A stretch of DNA of 64,000 bases from NCBI GenBank assembly GCA_003225175.1, contig QIBA01000050.1, positions 58,750-122,749 of the forward strand, read 5' to 3'. The stretch is from Acidobacteriota bacterium. GTDB taxonomy: Bacteria; Acidobacteriota; Terriglobia; Terriglobales; Acidobacteriaceae. The notes below the pieces were generated by a model. It did no database searches, was not told the origin of the DNA, and saw only the letters and a list, made by a program, of their open reading frames with translations. The position numbers and the translations under genes were made by a program. This document shows, in pieces, positions 27,813-36,240 of the stretch; the stretch's first letter is position 1, and every line of letters starts with the position of its first letter.

Positions 27813-28124
27813 ATGGCAGCAGCCGTGCCCCTCTCCCCCGTAGAGATGAAAACTGCAATGACCAACAATGATGCAATTCGGATCTTGCAGCATGCCGCGT
27901 TCTACATCTTTTCGAGCCGCGTAGTTGGCGGTCCGGGCAGGAGGATGCGTGGAACAGTCGACCTCTGGCAAGCCATGGCAACGCTCGATCGATGCAGAAG
28001 AGAACTCCTCCAAATGCCGATCACAATGCGCGGCGCGCCATCGAAGGAAGGATTCAGGAAAGCCTCCTTTGGCAGCATGAAGCTCAGACAGAATGCGGTG
28101 ATCGCTCCCACGGTCTGCAGCTAG
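27813..28124 (+). CDS. Doubtful hypothetical protein
   Basis: An open frame of 103 codons starting ATG with AAGGG about 8 bases upstream. The first half (MTNNDAIRILQHAAFYIFSSRVVGG) reads like a small soluble protein, but the second half is basic and low in structure. The opposite strand is also open over much of the same span. No family is recognised. It would precede the short gene at 28160, and both may be part of one transcript. Confidence 0.3.
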   Translation: MAAAVPLSPVEMKTAMTNNDAIRILQHAAFYIFSSRVVGGPGRRMRGTVDLWQAMATLDRCRRELLQMPITMRGAPSKEGFRKASFGSMKLRQNAVIAPTVCS

Positions 28125-28159
28125 TTGTTCAGCAAATTTTTTGTGAGGAGAGAGTTCCC

Positions 28160-28351
28160 ATGTTTCATGTCGTAGCCTTGAATGATGATGTTTTAGCTCT
28201 GTATCGGACGCGTGCAAAGCGGTCCGAGGTGTTGCTTTATAAACGTAACGAAGGTGTCCTCAGCAAAGTGATGCTTCCGGAAAAGGGAGCGGCGCTCGAG
28301 CGGCGGATTGCGCGATCCTTCCAGAACATCGTCGCGATGTCCTTGCAATAG
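28160..28351 (+). CDS. Small hypothetical protein (63 residues)
   Basis: A short open frame with a good ribosome site (GAGGAGAG about 8 bases before the ATG). The predicted protein begins MFHVVALNDDVLALYRTRAK and continues RSEVLLYKRNEGVLSKVMLP, with a helical charged end. That is a plausible small alpha/beta fold. The frame is open upstream, but the ribosome site favours this start. Function unknown. The cold-shock gene promoter lies immediately after it. Confidence 0.5.
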   Translation: MFHVVALNDDVLALYRTRAKRSEVLLYKRNEGVLSKVMLPEKGAALERRIARSFQNIVAMSLQ

Positions 28352-28357
28352 CAGTTT

Positions 28358-28386
28358 TTGGAAGGGATCAGCACCTGTGCTATACT
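28358..28386 (+). promoter_or_regulatory. Promoter of the cold-shock gene
   Basis: TTGGAA (28358-28363), a 17-base spacer and TATACT (28381-28386). Initiation near 28393 would give a 5' leader of roughly 117 bases. Long leaders are characteristic of cspA-type mRNAs that refold with temperature. Confidence 0.65.
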
Positions 28387-28509
28387 AGTCTCACGTTCAA
28401 TTCGACACGGACGTTTGAGCACGGTCCCGCCTGAAACGCAGTTCCTGCCAGTTGTAACTTCCGCATCAATTCAACGTAAATTCAGTTAACGAAAGAAGTG
28501 TATCTATCA

Positions 28510-28710
28510 ATGGAACAAGGAACAGTGAAGTGGTTTAACGATGCCAAGGGTTTTGGTTTTATCCAGCGAGAGAGCGGTGAGGACGTTTTCGTTCATCACT
28601 CCGCCATCCAGGCCAACGGCTTCCGCAGTCTGGCCGAAGGCCAGCGCGTGGAGTTCAAAGTGACCAAGGGTCAGAAGGGTCTTCAAGCCGAAGAAGTTCG
28701 CGCCCTTTAA
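28510..28710 (+). CDS. Cold-shock domain protein (CspA family)
   Basis: A 66-residue single cold-shock domain that binds single-stranded RNA/DNA and melts mRNA structure. RNP1 (KGFGFIQ) and RNP2 (VFVHHSAI) are intact, as is the start GTVKWFND. The ATG at 28510 is used because family proteins begin just before GTVKWF. The long leader upstream suggests post-transcriptional control. An omega-like gene and an RNA helicase gene follow on the same strand, so the cluster looks like an RNA-handling unit. Confidence 0.95.
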   Translation: MEQGTVKWFNDAKGFGFIQRESGEDVFVHHSAIQANGFRSLAEGQRVEFKVTKGQKGLQAEEVRAL

Positions 28711-28732
28711 TTCGCATCTCACCACATTTCAG

Positions 28733-28754
28733 GCCGGAGGGTCCTCCCTCCGGC
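28733..28754 (+). terminator. Hairpin between cold-shock and omega-like genes
   Basis: A perfect 9-base stem GCCGGAGGG / CCCTCCGGC with a TCCT loop. No T-run follows, so it may act as an attenuator or mRNA-stability element rather than a full terminator. Confidence 0.6.
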
Positions 28755-28780
28755 GCACGTTGTGCCGCAAGGAGACGCTT

Positions 28781-29017
28781 ATGCGTTCCGATCTTGTGTT
28801 TCGCGCCAACGACAAAGTTGCGAACCGCTTTGAGCTTTGTCATCTCGCCTCATCTTCTGCCCGAACCATGGTCCGAAGTTCAATTGGCATGCATCTAACA
28901 ATTAACCAGGCTCTTGAAGCCATCAGCGGACAATCTTTGCCGGTAGCACCGGCAGCCGCAACGTCCATTGTCGAGGATGCCGGAGCCTCCGTGCCCGCCC
29001 TTGACCCTGTACTCTGA
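28781..29017 (+). CDS. RNA polymerase omega-like small protein
   Basis: A 78-residue protein with AAGGAG 7 bases before its ATG. The segment KVANRFELCHLASSSARTM matches the core of bacterial RNA polymerase omega (pattern V.NRFELV.LAAKRAR.L), the helix that clamps the beta-prime subunit. INQALEAIS would be the following helix (omega: ...A..EI..G). The N-terminus MRSDLVFRAN differs from standard RpoZ (MARVTVEDCL). It may be the acidobacterial form of omega or a paralogue. It lies 14 bases upstream of the helicase gene. The assignment rests on one motif. Confidence 0.5.
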   Translation: MRSDLVFRANDKVANRFELCHLASSSARTMVRSSIGMHLTINQALEAISGQSLPVAPAAATSIVEDAGASVPALDPVL

Positions 29018-29031
29018 AGAAAGAAGACATA

Positions 29032-30261
<1,230 letters not shown>

Positions 30262-30418
30262 AATGAATCGGGGGCTGAATTGAAGAGCTGCGGCCGCCTT
30301 CGGCTGCGTGGCGCCTCTCAGCCTAAAACCGCGGGATCATTGGGCGCTGTTTAGATCCTGATTCCGCGGGGTAGCGCGTCGATTCGTTTTTACATTCATT
30401 TGATTGGAGGACTATTCC

Positions 30419-30616
30419 ATGGCCGTAAGCCAGACATTCAAAAAGCGCGAAAGAGAACGTGCCAGGCGCGAGAGACAGATAGAGAAAGCGAAGAAGAAGG
30501 CCGATCGCAAGCTGGAACCCAATTCGACCGCGACTGCCGGTGCGGCCGCGCCCAATCCTGCCGACCTCTTCGATGAGAACGGCGAGCCTCGCGAACTCGA
30601 CTTCCACGATTTCTGA
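30419..30616 (+). CDS. Small highly charged protein (65 residues)
   Basis: GGAGG lies 8 bases before the ATG. The protein starts MAVSQTFKKRERERARRERQ and continues with a Lys/Arg/Glu helix, then an Ala/Pro linker and an acidic end (DLFDENGEPRELDFHDF). A basic helix plus acidic tail suggests nucleic-acid or ribosome association, but no family function is known to me. A strong terminator follows, so it is a genuine transcription unit. Confidence 0.65.
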   Translation: MAVSQTFKKRERERARRERQIEKAKKKADRKLEPNSTATAGAAAPNPADLFDENGEPRELDFHDF

Positions 30617-30639
30617 TCGCGATTCAGCAAAACTTTGAC

Positions 30640-30669
30640 GCCGGGAACCCGTTAATTCCCGGCTTTTTT
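30640..30669 (+). terminator. Rho-independent terminator
   Basis: Stem GCCGGGAA (30640-30647) / TTCCCGGC (30656-30663) with an 8-base loop is followed by TTTTTT. Confidence 0.92.
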
Positions 30670-30745
30670 CTGCCCAGGCGAATTCAATCCTCGCTGTAAT
30701 ACCTCTCCACAAAAATCAGAATTGCCAGTATCTTTGGCAGTGCCG

Positions 30746-30937
30746 ATGGCTCGCCAAACAAATCGGAAGTGGCTCCTGCTGCTCGCGATTCCTTTTATCG
30801 CGCTGCTGTGTACCCCGCTGTATTCGCGCACGACTCCGGTTATCTGGGGCTTTCCCTTCTTCTACTGGTATCAGTTTCTCTGGATCCCGCTCAGCGCCGC
30901 TATCACATTTCTCGTCTACCGGAAGAGCGGCCGATGA
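30746..30937 (+). CDS. DUF3311 small membrane protein, partner of symporter
   Basis: A 63-residue protein with two helices (KWLLLLAIPFIALLCTPLY and WYQFLWIPLSAAITFLVYRK). The P-L-Y/W-G-F-P-F-F-Y-W-Y-Q pattern is that of DUF3311, a family found next to sodium:solute symporters and thought to be an accessory subunit. The ATG at 30746 is preferred to an in-frame TTG at 30722. Its stop overlaps the symporter start (ATGA), so the two are translated together. Confidence 0.78.
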   Translation: MARQTNRKWLLLLAIPFIALLCTPLYSRTTPVIWGFPFFYWYQFLWIPLSAAITFLVYRKSGR

Positions 30938-32526
30938 AAGCGACTCTGGACTGGACCGCTGTTTCGGTCTTCATATTTTTTCTCATCATCATCAGCGCGG
31001 TCGCATTTATGGCGACCCGCTGGAAACGAGGTGATCTCAATCTACTTGAAGAATGGGGCCTCGCCGGGCGCAGGTTCGGAACCATCATTACCTGGTTCCT
31101 GCTGGGCGGCGATCTCTTCACCGCGTACACGATCATCGCGGTCCCAGCTTTGGTCTATGGCACAGGCGCACCCGGATTCTTCGCGCTGCCGTACAGCACC
31201 GTGTCATTTGCCTTCGCGTATCTCACGATGCCTCGTCTTTGGGCCGTCTGCAGGAAGCATCACTACGTCACTGCGGCTGACTTCGTGCGTGGAAGATATG
31301 GTGATCACTGGCTCGCTTTGGCGATCGCGGTCACCGGAATTCTCGCAACCGTTCCGTACATCGCCCTGCAGTTGATTGGAATCCAGGTCTCGGTTGGTGC
31401 CTTAGGCTTGAGTGGGAACGGCTGGATGGGACAACTGCCGCTTGTAATCGCCTTTGCGCTGCTTCTTGGTTACACCTACACGGGAGGGCTGCGCGCTCCG
31501 GCGAGTATCGCGTTCATCAAGGACGTGATGATCTACATTGTCGTTCTGGCCGCGATTATCTGGCTCCCGCTAAGACTGGGCGGATACGAAAATATCTTCC
31601 ACTCCGCCGCCGCGGCGCTTGGAAACCGGCCCAATCCCGCGTCGCTCGTGCTGCGGCCGGGGCAGTACCTGCCGTTCTCGACGCTGGTTCTCGGATCGTC
31701 ATTGGCCTTGTTCCTATATCCACACAGCATCACGGCCGTGCTCAGCTCGTCGAGCGCAGCGGTCATCAAAAGAAATTCGGCTCTGATGCCGGCCTATAGT
31801 CTCTTATTGGGAATGCTGGCTCTGCTCGGCTACGGAGCACTGGCTGCGGGAGTTTCGGTTAGCTCATCGAGCTACGTGGTTCCAGCACTGTTCGTGAAGA
31901 TTTTTCCTTCGTGGTTCGCAGGATTCTCCTTTGCTGCGATTGCGGTGGGAGCTCTGGTCCCCGCAGCCATCATGTCAATCGCTGCGGCCAGTCTGTTCAC
32001 GCGCAACATTTGCCGCGAATATCTGTGGCGCGATCTCTCCCAACGCGAAGAAACGCGGCTGGCAAAGCTGCTCTCGCTTCTGCTCAGCGTAGCCGGTCTT
32101 CTGTTTGTACTTTTCCTTCCAACCCAATATGCGATCAATCTGCAATTGCTCGGCGGGATCTGGATCGTGCAAACACTTCCTACGGTGATCTTCGGATTGT
32201 TCACACGCTGGTTCATTTCAGGAGCGCTGCTGGCTGGATGGGCAGCAGGCATGGTCGCCGGAACGGCAATGGTGATCTCCCAGAAACTCACGGCTGTATT
32301 TCCCTTGCATCTTGCAGGTGTGACCCTCTCCTCCTACGCCGCCGTAAATGCGTTGGCGCTGAATCTGGCGATCGCTGCTGCGTTCACTGTTTTGCTGAAT
32401 TTCCTTGGCGGCAAATCAGGCCGAGACGAAACGTCTCTGTCCGATTACGACGACAGTGACCGAAGCATCGACCTCTTGTCACAACCTTTGATCAAGGAGT
32501 ATCCGTCCTCACAGCTTTCAAAGTAA
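30934..32526 (+). CDS. Sodium:solute symporter (SSS family, MctP/YhjB-like)
   Basis: A 530-residue transporter with about 13 hydrophobic helices. The start at 30934 makes the ATGA overlap with DUF3311. The frame is open upstream inside DUF3311 in another register. SSS landmarks are EEWGLAGRRFG after helix 1, FLLGGDLFTAYT, GLRAPASIAFIKDV and LGSSLALFLYPHSITAVLSS. DUF3311-paired members carry monocarboxylates or related organic acids in studied bacteria. Acetate, pyruvate, lactate or a sugar acid are all possible here. Confidence 0.88.
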   Translation: MKATLDWTAVSVFIFFLIIISAVAFMATRWKRGDLNLLEEWGLAGRRFGTIITWFLLGGDLFTAYTIIAVPALVYGTGAPGFFALPYSTVSFAFAYLTMPRLWAVCRKHHYVTAADFVRGRYGDHWLALAIAVTGILATVPYIALQLIGIQVSVGALGLSGNGWMGQLPLVIAFALLLGYTYTGGLRAPASIAFIKDVMIYIVVLAAIIWLPLRLGGYENIFHSAAAALGNRPNPASLVLRPGQYLPFSTLVLGSSLALFLYPHSITAVLSSSSAAVIKRNSALMPAYSLLLGMLALLGYGALAAGVSVSSSSYVVPALFVKIFPSWFAGFSFAAIAVGALVPAAIMSIAAASLFTRNICREYLWRDLSQREETRLAKLLSLLLSVAGLLFVLFLPTQYAINLQLLGGIWIVQTLPTVIFGLFTRWFISGALLAGWAAGMVAGTAMVISQKLTAVFPLHLAGVTLSSYAAVNALALNLAIAAAFTVLLNFLGGKSGRDETSLSDYDDSDRSIDLLSQPLIKEYPSSQLSK

Positions 32527-32587
32527 TCAGCCGATTTTCGGAAGACTCCCAGCCATCAGCACCGCTAGGAACTGCCCATTCGCTCGA

Positions 32588-33634
32588 TCATGGCTCTGTT
32601 GTTATTTGGCCGATATTCGCGACGTTATCGTCTTTCTTCATCGAGGGCACAGAGCAGATGTAGAGAACCACACCTGATGTGGGCGCCCGCACTTCCCATA
32701 CTGTTTTGCCGAAATAGTCGGTCACGTAGCCGATCTTCATTCCTTCAGCTACGTAGGTGCCGCGCCTCACAAGTGGATAAAAGAAGCCTGCGTTCGGGCT
32801 GGTGACACTGGAGACTCTTCCAATCCAGACGGGCCTCTCGACGGGCGTCGCCTCGCCCGCGAGCATTCTCAGATTTCGCATCACGTTGTAACAGCCATCG
32901 ACGAGCTTCTGCACGTCTTCGGGTTCTGTAGTCCCCGAGTAGCCGGCTTCAACAGCAATCGCAGGTTTGCCACGAGTGCTGGCCGTGCTGTCAAGATAGC
33001 GCGATGCATGGGGGTCTTTCGGCCGATCGGTTACTACGATGATGTGATCAAGGCCGAAGGCGAGCACCATTCCGCGCGAAGCTGCGTCGAGCTTCTCGTT
33101 TCCTGTTTTGGACCAATAGGAATATGGACGCAGACTCTCGTCGAGGTCTCCGCCATGCAGGTCAATCAGGTAGTCGCATTTTTCGACTACCTCCTCAGTG
33201 ATCAGCCAGGATGCGCGTTCGGTTTGCGTGCCGTTCGGATTGCCAGGATAAAAGCGGTTCATGCTCTTGCCGTCAATGGGATTTACGTGAGGCACTTTCT
33301 TCTCGAAGGATCCAAGATTCACGAGCGGAACGATGATCAGCTTTCCTGAAAGTTGCGTGGGATCGATGGTCTGGATAACCTTCTCCAGCGCGATGATGGA
33401 TGCGTACTCTGTGCCGTGCGCTCCGGAGACAAGCGCCAAAATGGGACCCGGCTTGCTTCCATTTACTACGATTACAGGAATGCTCGTGGCAGCATCCGAT
33501 CCGGCCGGCACTTCAAGATAGCCGGTCGCCTTTTGACCAGAGTCCGCGCTCGCGGTCCCAACTGAAAAGGTCGCTGCGCGAACCGGTAAAGCACAGATGA
33601 GAATCAGAACAACTCTGAGCAGGGCAGTTTGCAT
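32588..33634 (-). CDS. Exported succinylglutamate desuccinylase/aspartoacylase-family zinc hydrolase
   Basis: A 348-residue M14-type zinc carboxypeptidase relative. The ATG at 33634 yields a signal peptide (QTALLRVVLILICALPVRA). Zinc ligands are H and E in GAHGTEYA and H in DLHGGD. NRFYPGNPNGT and the late glutamate in AIAVEAGYSG agree with the AstE/AspA fold. The C-terminal barrel-like domain (GFFYPLVRRGTYVAEGMKIGYVTDYFGKTVWEVRAP) resembles a biotinyl/lipoyl-type sandwich, common in this family. It likely removes an acyl or amino-acid group from an extracellular amide. The substrate is unknown. Confidence 0.87.
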   Translation of the reverse strand: MQTALLRVVLILICALPVRAATFSVGTASADSGQKATGYLEVPAGSDAATSIPVIVVNGSKPGPILALVSGAHGTEYASIIALEKVIQTIDPTQLSGKLIIVPLVNLGSFEKKVPHVNPIDGKSMNRFYPGNPNGTQTERASWLITEEVVEKCDYLIDLHGGDLDESLRPYSYWSKTGNEKLDAASRGMVLAFGLDHIIVVTDRPKDPHASRYLDSTASTRGKPAIAVEAGYSGTTEPEDVQKLVDGCYNVMRNLRMLAGEATPVERPVWIGRVSSVTSPNAGFFYPLVRRGTYVAEGMKIGYVTDYFGKTVWEVRAPTSGVVLYICSVPSMKKDDNVANIGQITTEP

Positions 33635-33660
33635 GCGGCATAGCTTACAGAAGATAAAAG

Positions 33661-33688
33661 ACAGAGAACAGGGGACAGAGAACAGGGG
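33661..33688. repeat. Two-unit 14-base tandem repeat
   Basis: ACAGAGAACAGGGG occurs twice in perfect tandem just upstream of the zinc-hydrolase gene. A partial third unit precedes it (AAGACAGAG overlap). It looks like a minisatellite seed. Confidence 0.7.
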
Positions 33689-33754
33689 AGGCAAATAAAG
33701 AACAGAAGGCGGCGCCGGCCTCTTGCTTATTTCCGTCGGTATATAAAGAAAAAA

Positions 33755-34282
33755 CTACGGAAGAGCCGCTAGTAATTCGGGAATAGGAGCATTATCGCTG
33801 AAAGTCTTATTGATGTGGGTGTAGTGATCAACATTGCCGGGCCCGAAGACGAAGCTGCCTCCGAGTTGAAAAGGATTTTTTCCAAAACGGTGCTGACGAT
33901 ATCCAGCTTCTCTTGCACGTTTGCGGGCAATCGCGTTGTCCTTACGAAGTAGATGCAATACTGACGCTCGCTGTAGCTGAGCTGCGTCGTAGGCTTCATG
34001 CCGCTCGTCGACTAGTAACGGAAAGGTGATGGCGGTTTCCTCCCGAAAAAGACGGGCATAGTTCATATCGCCGAGGCCGATCGATGCCAGGCGTGCTCCC
34101 CTTGAGACGAATGCCTGCTGATTTGCGCTCAACTGCGCAATGTGCTCACGGCAGAAAATTCAGCCATAGTGGCGCAGGAAGACAATCACTGCCGGATTGT
34201 CGACCCACAGGGTGCTTAACTTTACCTGCAGGCCGTCACTATCCGGCAGCACAATTTCGGCAAGCCTGGCGCTGAAAGACAC
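33755..34282 (-). CDS. Probable selenoprotein: PRXL2/SelU-like peroxiredoxin-like protein (UxxC)
   Basis: Read with the in-frame TGA at 34160-34162 as selenocysteine, this gives 175 residues of a complete peroxiredoxin-like (AhpC/TSA, PRXL2/SelU) protein. It has VSFSARLAEIVLPDSDG, then WVDNPAVIVFLRHYG-Sec41-IFCREHIAQL, then ASIGLGDMNYARLF, TFPLLVDERHEAYDA and NPFQLGGSFVFGPG. Relatives have FLRHFGCxFCRE, so TGA sits exactly at the first, redox-active cysteine of CxxC. A 6-base hairpin with loop AGUUGA lies 25 bases after the TGA, as bacterial SECIS elements do. The GTG at 34282 is the only start between an upstream in-frame stop and the domain. The alternative is a pseudogene with one nonsense codon. 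Expected role: thiol/selenol-dependent peroxide or thiol redox chemistry. Confidence 0.75.
34123..34140 (-). promoter_or_regulatory. SECIS-like hairpin after the in-frame TGA
   Basis: In the mRNA sense it reads UUGCGC-AGUUGA-GCGCAA: a perfect 6-pair stem and 6-base loop with G at loop position 2. The loop begins 25 bases after the UGA. Stem length, loop size, the early G and the distance all fall within the accepted bacterial SECIS model. Chance occurrence is possible because the arms are GC-rich. Confidence 0.6.
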
Positions 34283-34288
34283 CCGCGA

Positions 34289-34317
34289 ATTCTCAAACGA
34301 CGAATGCGAGCTGTCAA
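34289..34317 (-). promoter_or_regulatory. Promoter of the selenoprotein-like gene
   Basis: On the minus strand TTGACA (34317-34312), a 17-base spacer and GAGAAT (34294-34289) precede the GTG at 34282 by 6 bases. Transcription would begin at or next to the start codon, which implies a leaderless message. Confidence 0.6.
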
Positions 34318-34347
34318 GTCGCCCGGCTGCGAACCTTTACCATGAAT

Positions 34348-34710
34348 TCATGCGGCTTGCCCGCAAGCTTGCATCGCGTCGAACTCAGACGAATAAATTT
34401 CAAACACGGTGTTCAGTTTCGTAATTCGAAGCAGATCGCGAACAACCTCCGAGGCTCCGCCAATCAACAACAGGCAGCCGAGGGAACGCGCTTTCTCCAC
34501 ACAGGCAACCAGGGTCCCCAATCCGCGTGCATCAATCTGCTGAATGGCCGTGAGACTCAACACGCAAATCGAAAATTGCGAGAGCATACTATCGACACAT
34601 TCCTTTAATACTTGAGACTCTTTTCCGAACTTCAATTTTCCGCGGCAACGGATGAGTGCGATTCCCTGTTCTGCAAGGATTTCCAGGTTCAATTGCAATG
34701 AATCCTCCAT
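34348..34710 (-). CDS. STAS-domain protein (anti-anti-sigma-like, non-phosphorylatable)
   Basis: A 120-residue STAS domain. It has IALIRCRGKLKFGKESQVLKECVDSML, then LSLTAIQQIDARGLGTLVACVEKARSLGCLLLIGGASEVVRDLLRITKLNTVFEIY. In partner-switching antagonists the conserved Asp-Ser before Gly-Leu is phosphorylated. Here it is DARGL, so the serine is replaced by alanine and kinase control should be lost. It may be a constitutively active antagonist or a structural STAS module. AGGAG lies upstream of the ATG. A second STAS gene lies 0.9 kb away on the same strand. Confidence 0.82.
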   Translation of the reverse strand: MEDSLQLNLEILAEQGIALIRCRGKLKFGKESQVLKECVDSMLSQFSICVLSLTAIQQIDARGLGTLVACVEKARSLGCLLLIGGASEVVRDLLRITKLNTVFEIYSSEFDAMQACGQAA

Positions 34711-35015
34711 GAGACAGCTACTCCTATCGATTGAATCGGCCTAATTAGTGAGACGGAAGTGGAACGAAAATGTTCCCTAAATCTTGTAGGAATTATTTTG
34801 CGTAGAGGTTTGGTTCGTGGTGCGTGCCGGACGATTGCGGAGTGTGACCAGAGGTGATCATCAAGAACACTCTACCGATCCTTCTACATACGTTCAAGTG
34901 AATTTGTCGGTTGCATGCGGACCGCCTCTTATCCCGGGAAAATAGCGCTTGGTTCCAATTTGGGATAAAGCACTAATGATACCGCAAGCTGACTTTCCAG
35001 CTCACGCAGACCAAG
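34711..35015. other. Intergenic region upstream of the STAS gene
   Basis: About 305 bases without coding signal. It contains a small inverted repeat GGAAC-GAAAAT-GTTCC (34761-34776) in the expected promoter area of the STAS gene. Nothing else stands out. Confidence 0.5.
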
Positions 35016-35597
35016 TCAATGACCGTACTGCGTCGTGTAGTGGAGCTTGATGACGCCGCAAGTGCCTTGCTGATCTGAGTAGACCACACAAGTATCAAAA
35101 GGACGTGAATAAATGTGCAAGCTCACGGCACGCTGCTTTAGTTCGGCCGGATTGTAGACTCGATGAACAGGTTCTTTCGGATCGACGGCGACGGGATTGC
35201 TCTGATTCATTTCCAAAGTGTCAGTGGGCTCGATCCTGCATGTGCCGGCGTCAATATCCTGTGCAAGCACTCGATAGTTTTGAACCCTCAAAGCGCCGAT
35301 CGGCGCTGCCATCCAACAATTCTGATCACGATGATTATGAATCGAACTCCCCTGCCCAACTTCCCAGCAGATCGCGACTAATTCATAGAGACTGCTCTTG
35401 TCGATGAGGTTTCGAGTGTAGTGCTGCCAGTCCCAGGCGAGATATGGGGAAAGTGTCTTGGGGTCAACTGGATGCTCGCGCAAAAAGGACTGCACGACAT
35501 GGACGTGCTCAAAACTTGAAGGATCGAATTTCCGGAGTTCGGAAGTGAAGTTCTGTATCGACAACAGATTGTGCGCACGCGGGCTGGCGATGGACAT
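35016..35597 (-). CDS. cdo: Cysteine dioxygenase (type I)
   Basis: A 193-residue cupin that oxidises cysteine to cysteine sulfinate with O2 and non-haem iron. Iron ligands are H87 and H89 in SSIHNHRDQ and H145 in PVHRVYN. C94 (HNHRDQNCWM) and the tyrosine in SLHIYSRP correspond to the Cys-Tyr crosslink pair of mammalian CDO, which many bacterial enzymes lack. The ATG at 35597 is used, with GATAAT and GTGAGA upstream. It sits between two STAS genes and near the selenoprotein-like gene, so a sulfur or redox theme is possible. Confidence 0.92.
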   Translation of the reverse strand: MSIASPRAHNLLSIQNFTSELRKFDPSSFEHVHVVQSFLREHPVDPKTLSPYLAWDWQHYTRNLIDKSSLYELVAICWEVGQGSSIHNHRDQNCWMAAPIGALRVQNYRVLAQDIDAGTCRIEPTDTLEMNQSNPVAVDPKEPVHRVYNPAELKQRAVSLHIYSRPFDTCVVYSDQQGTCGVIKLHYTTQYGH

Positions 35598-35644
35598 AGT
35601 TCTCACTATTATCCGCCAATTTCCTGATCCAGTCGCTTCCGTCG

Positions 35645-36124
35645 TCAGCGATGGACCGTGCTGAACTCCGCCAATTCCTGAGCACTCGAAAATATGTGAA
35701 AGAGATCGTACAAGCAGGTGGTTCGCAGCACACTTTCGACCTTACGCGATGGGGAAACCAGCTTCAGGTCACCGCCGCGCGTTCGGGCAGAGGTCAAATG
35801 GGAGGCAAGCCTCCCGATCCCGGTGCTGTCGATGTGGTTGATGCCGCTTAGATCGAGGGCAAAAGTCGGACGTCCTCGCTGCATCATCTCCAGGCATTTG
35901 GAAGAAAAGTAGGTGACGGTATCACCGATCGTGATACGCCCCGAACAGCGCAGAATAGGAATCGATTGAACCTGATAGTCCACGATCATGTCGAGCTTGC
36001 GGCGATCAAGACCGCTGCGGCGATCAGCCACACGATGCTCCGGGCCACTATAAGCAGGTCTCAAACGACGGTCGCGTGCTGCGCGCCTTTGCCCTTTTCG
36101 GCGTTGCTGCTTTCTTCGCTCCAT
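35645..36124 (-). CDS. STAS-domain anti-sigma factor antagonist with basic N-terminal tail
   Basis: A 159-residue protein. The first 45 residues are an Arg-rich tail (RRKQQRRKGQRRAARDRRLR, later VADRRSGLDRRKLD) of the RR..DRR type seen fused to signalling domains. From 46 onward it is a STAS domain with IPILRCSGRITIGDTVTYF and the phosphorylation motif IDSTGIGRL intact, unlike the neighbouring STAS protein. It is likely part of a partner-switching pathway (kinase/phosphatase genes not seen here). The cysteine dioxygenase gene starts 47 bases after it on the same strand. Confidence 0.82.
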   Translation of the reverse strand: MERRKQQRRKGQRRAARDRRLRPAYSGPEHRVADRRSGLDRRKLDMIVDYQVQSIPILRCSGRITIGDTVTYFSSKCLEMMQRGRPTFALDLSGINHIDSTGIGRLASHLTSARTRGGDLKLVSPSRKVESVLRTTCLYDLFHIFSSAQELAEFSTVHR

Positions 36125-36240
36125 TCAGTCGTCCCAAAAGTGACCGCAACTATATTTGTCGCACGTTCGCAGGAGTTATAGCAAAGATTCTTCGATAGCA
36201 CTGACCGACGGACCAGAGTGGCACAACCCTGCCATTCTTC

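Noticed and set aside
27753..28217. 154-codon open frame on the minus strand opposite the small hypothetical genes.
   Set aside because: His/Cys/Arg-rich composition, no ribosome site and no recognisable fold. It looks like a shadow frame.
30285..30320. GC-rich hairpin after the RhlE gene (GCGGCCGCCTTCGGCTGCG) as a terminator or a copy of the 47633 element.
   Set aside because: The stem is short and imperfect, lacks a T-run, and matches the 47633 arm only over its GC-rich core.
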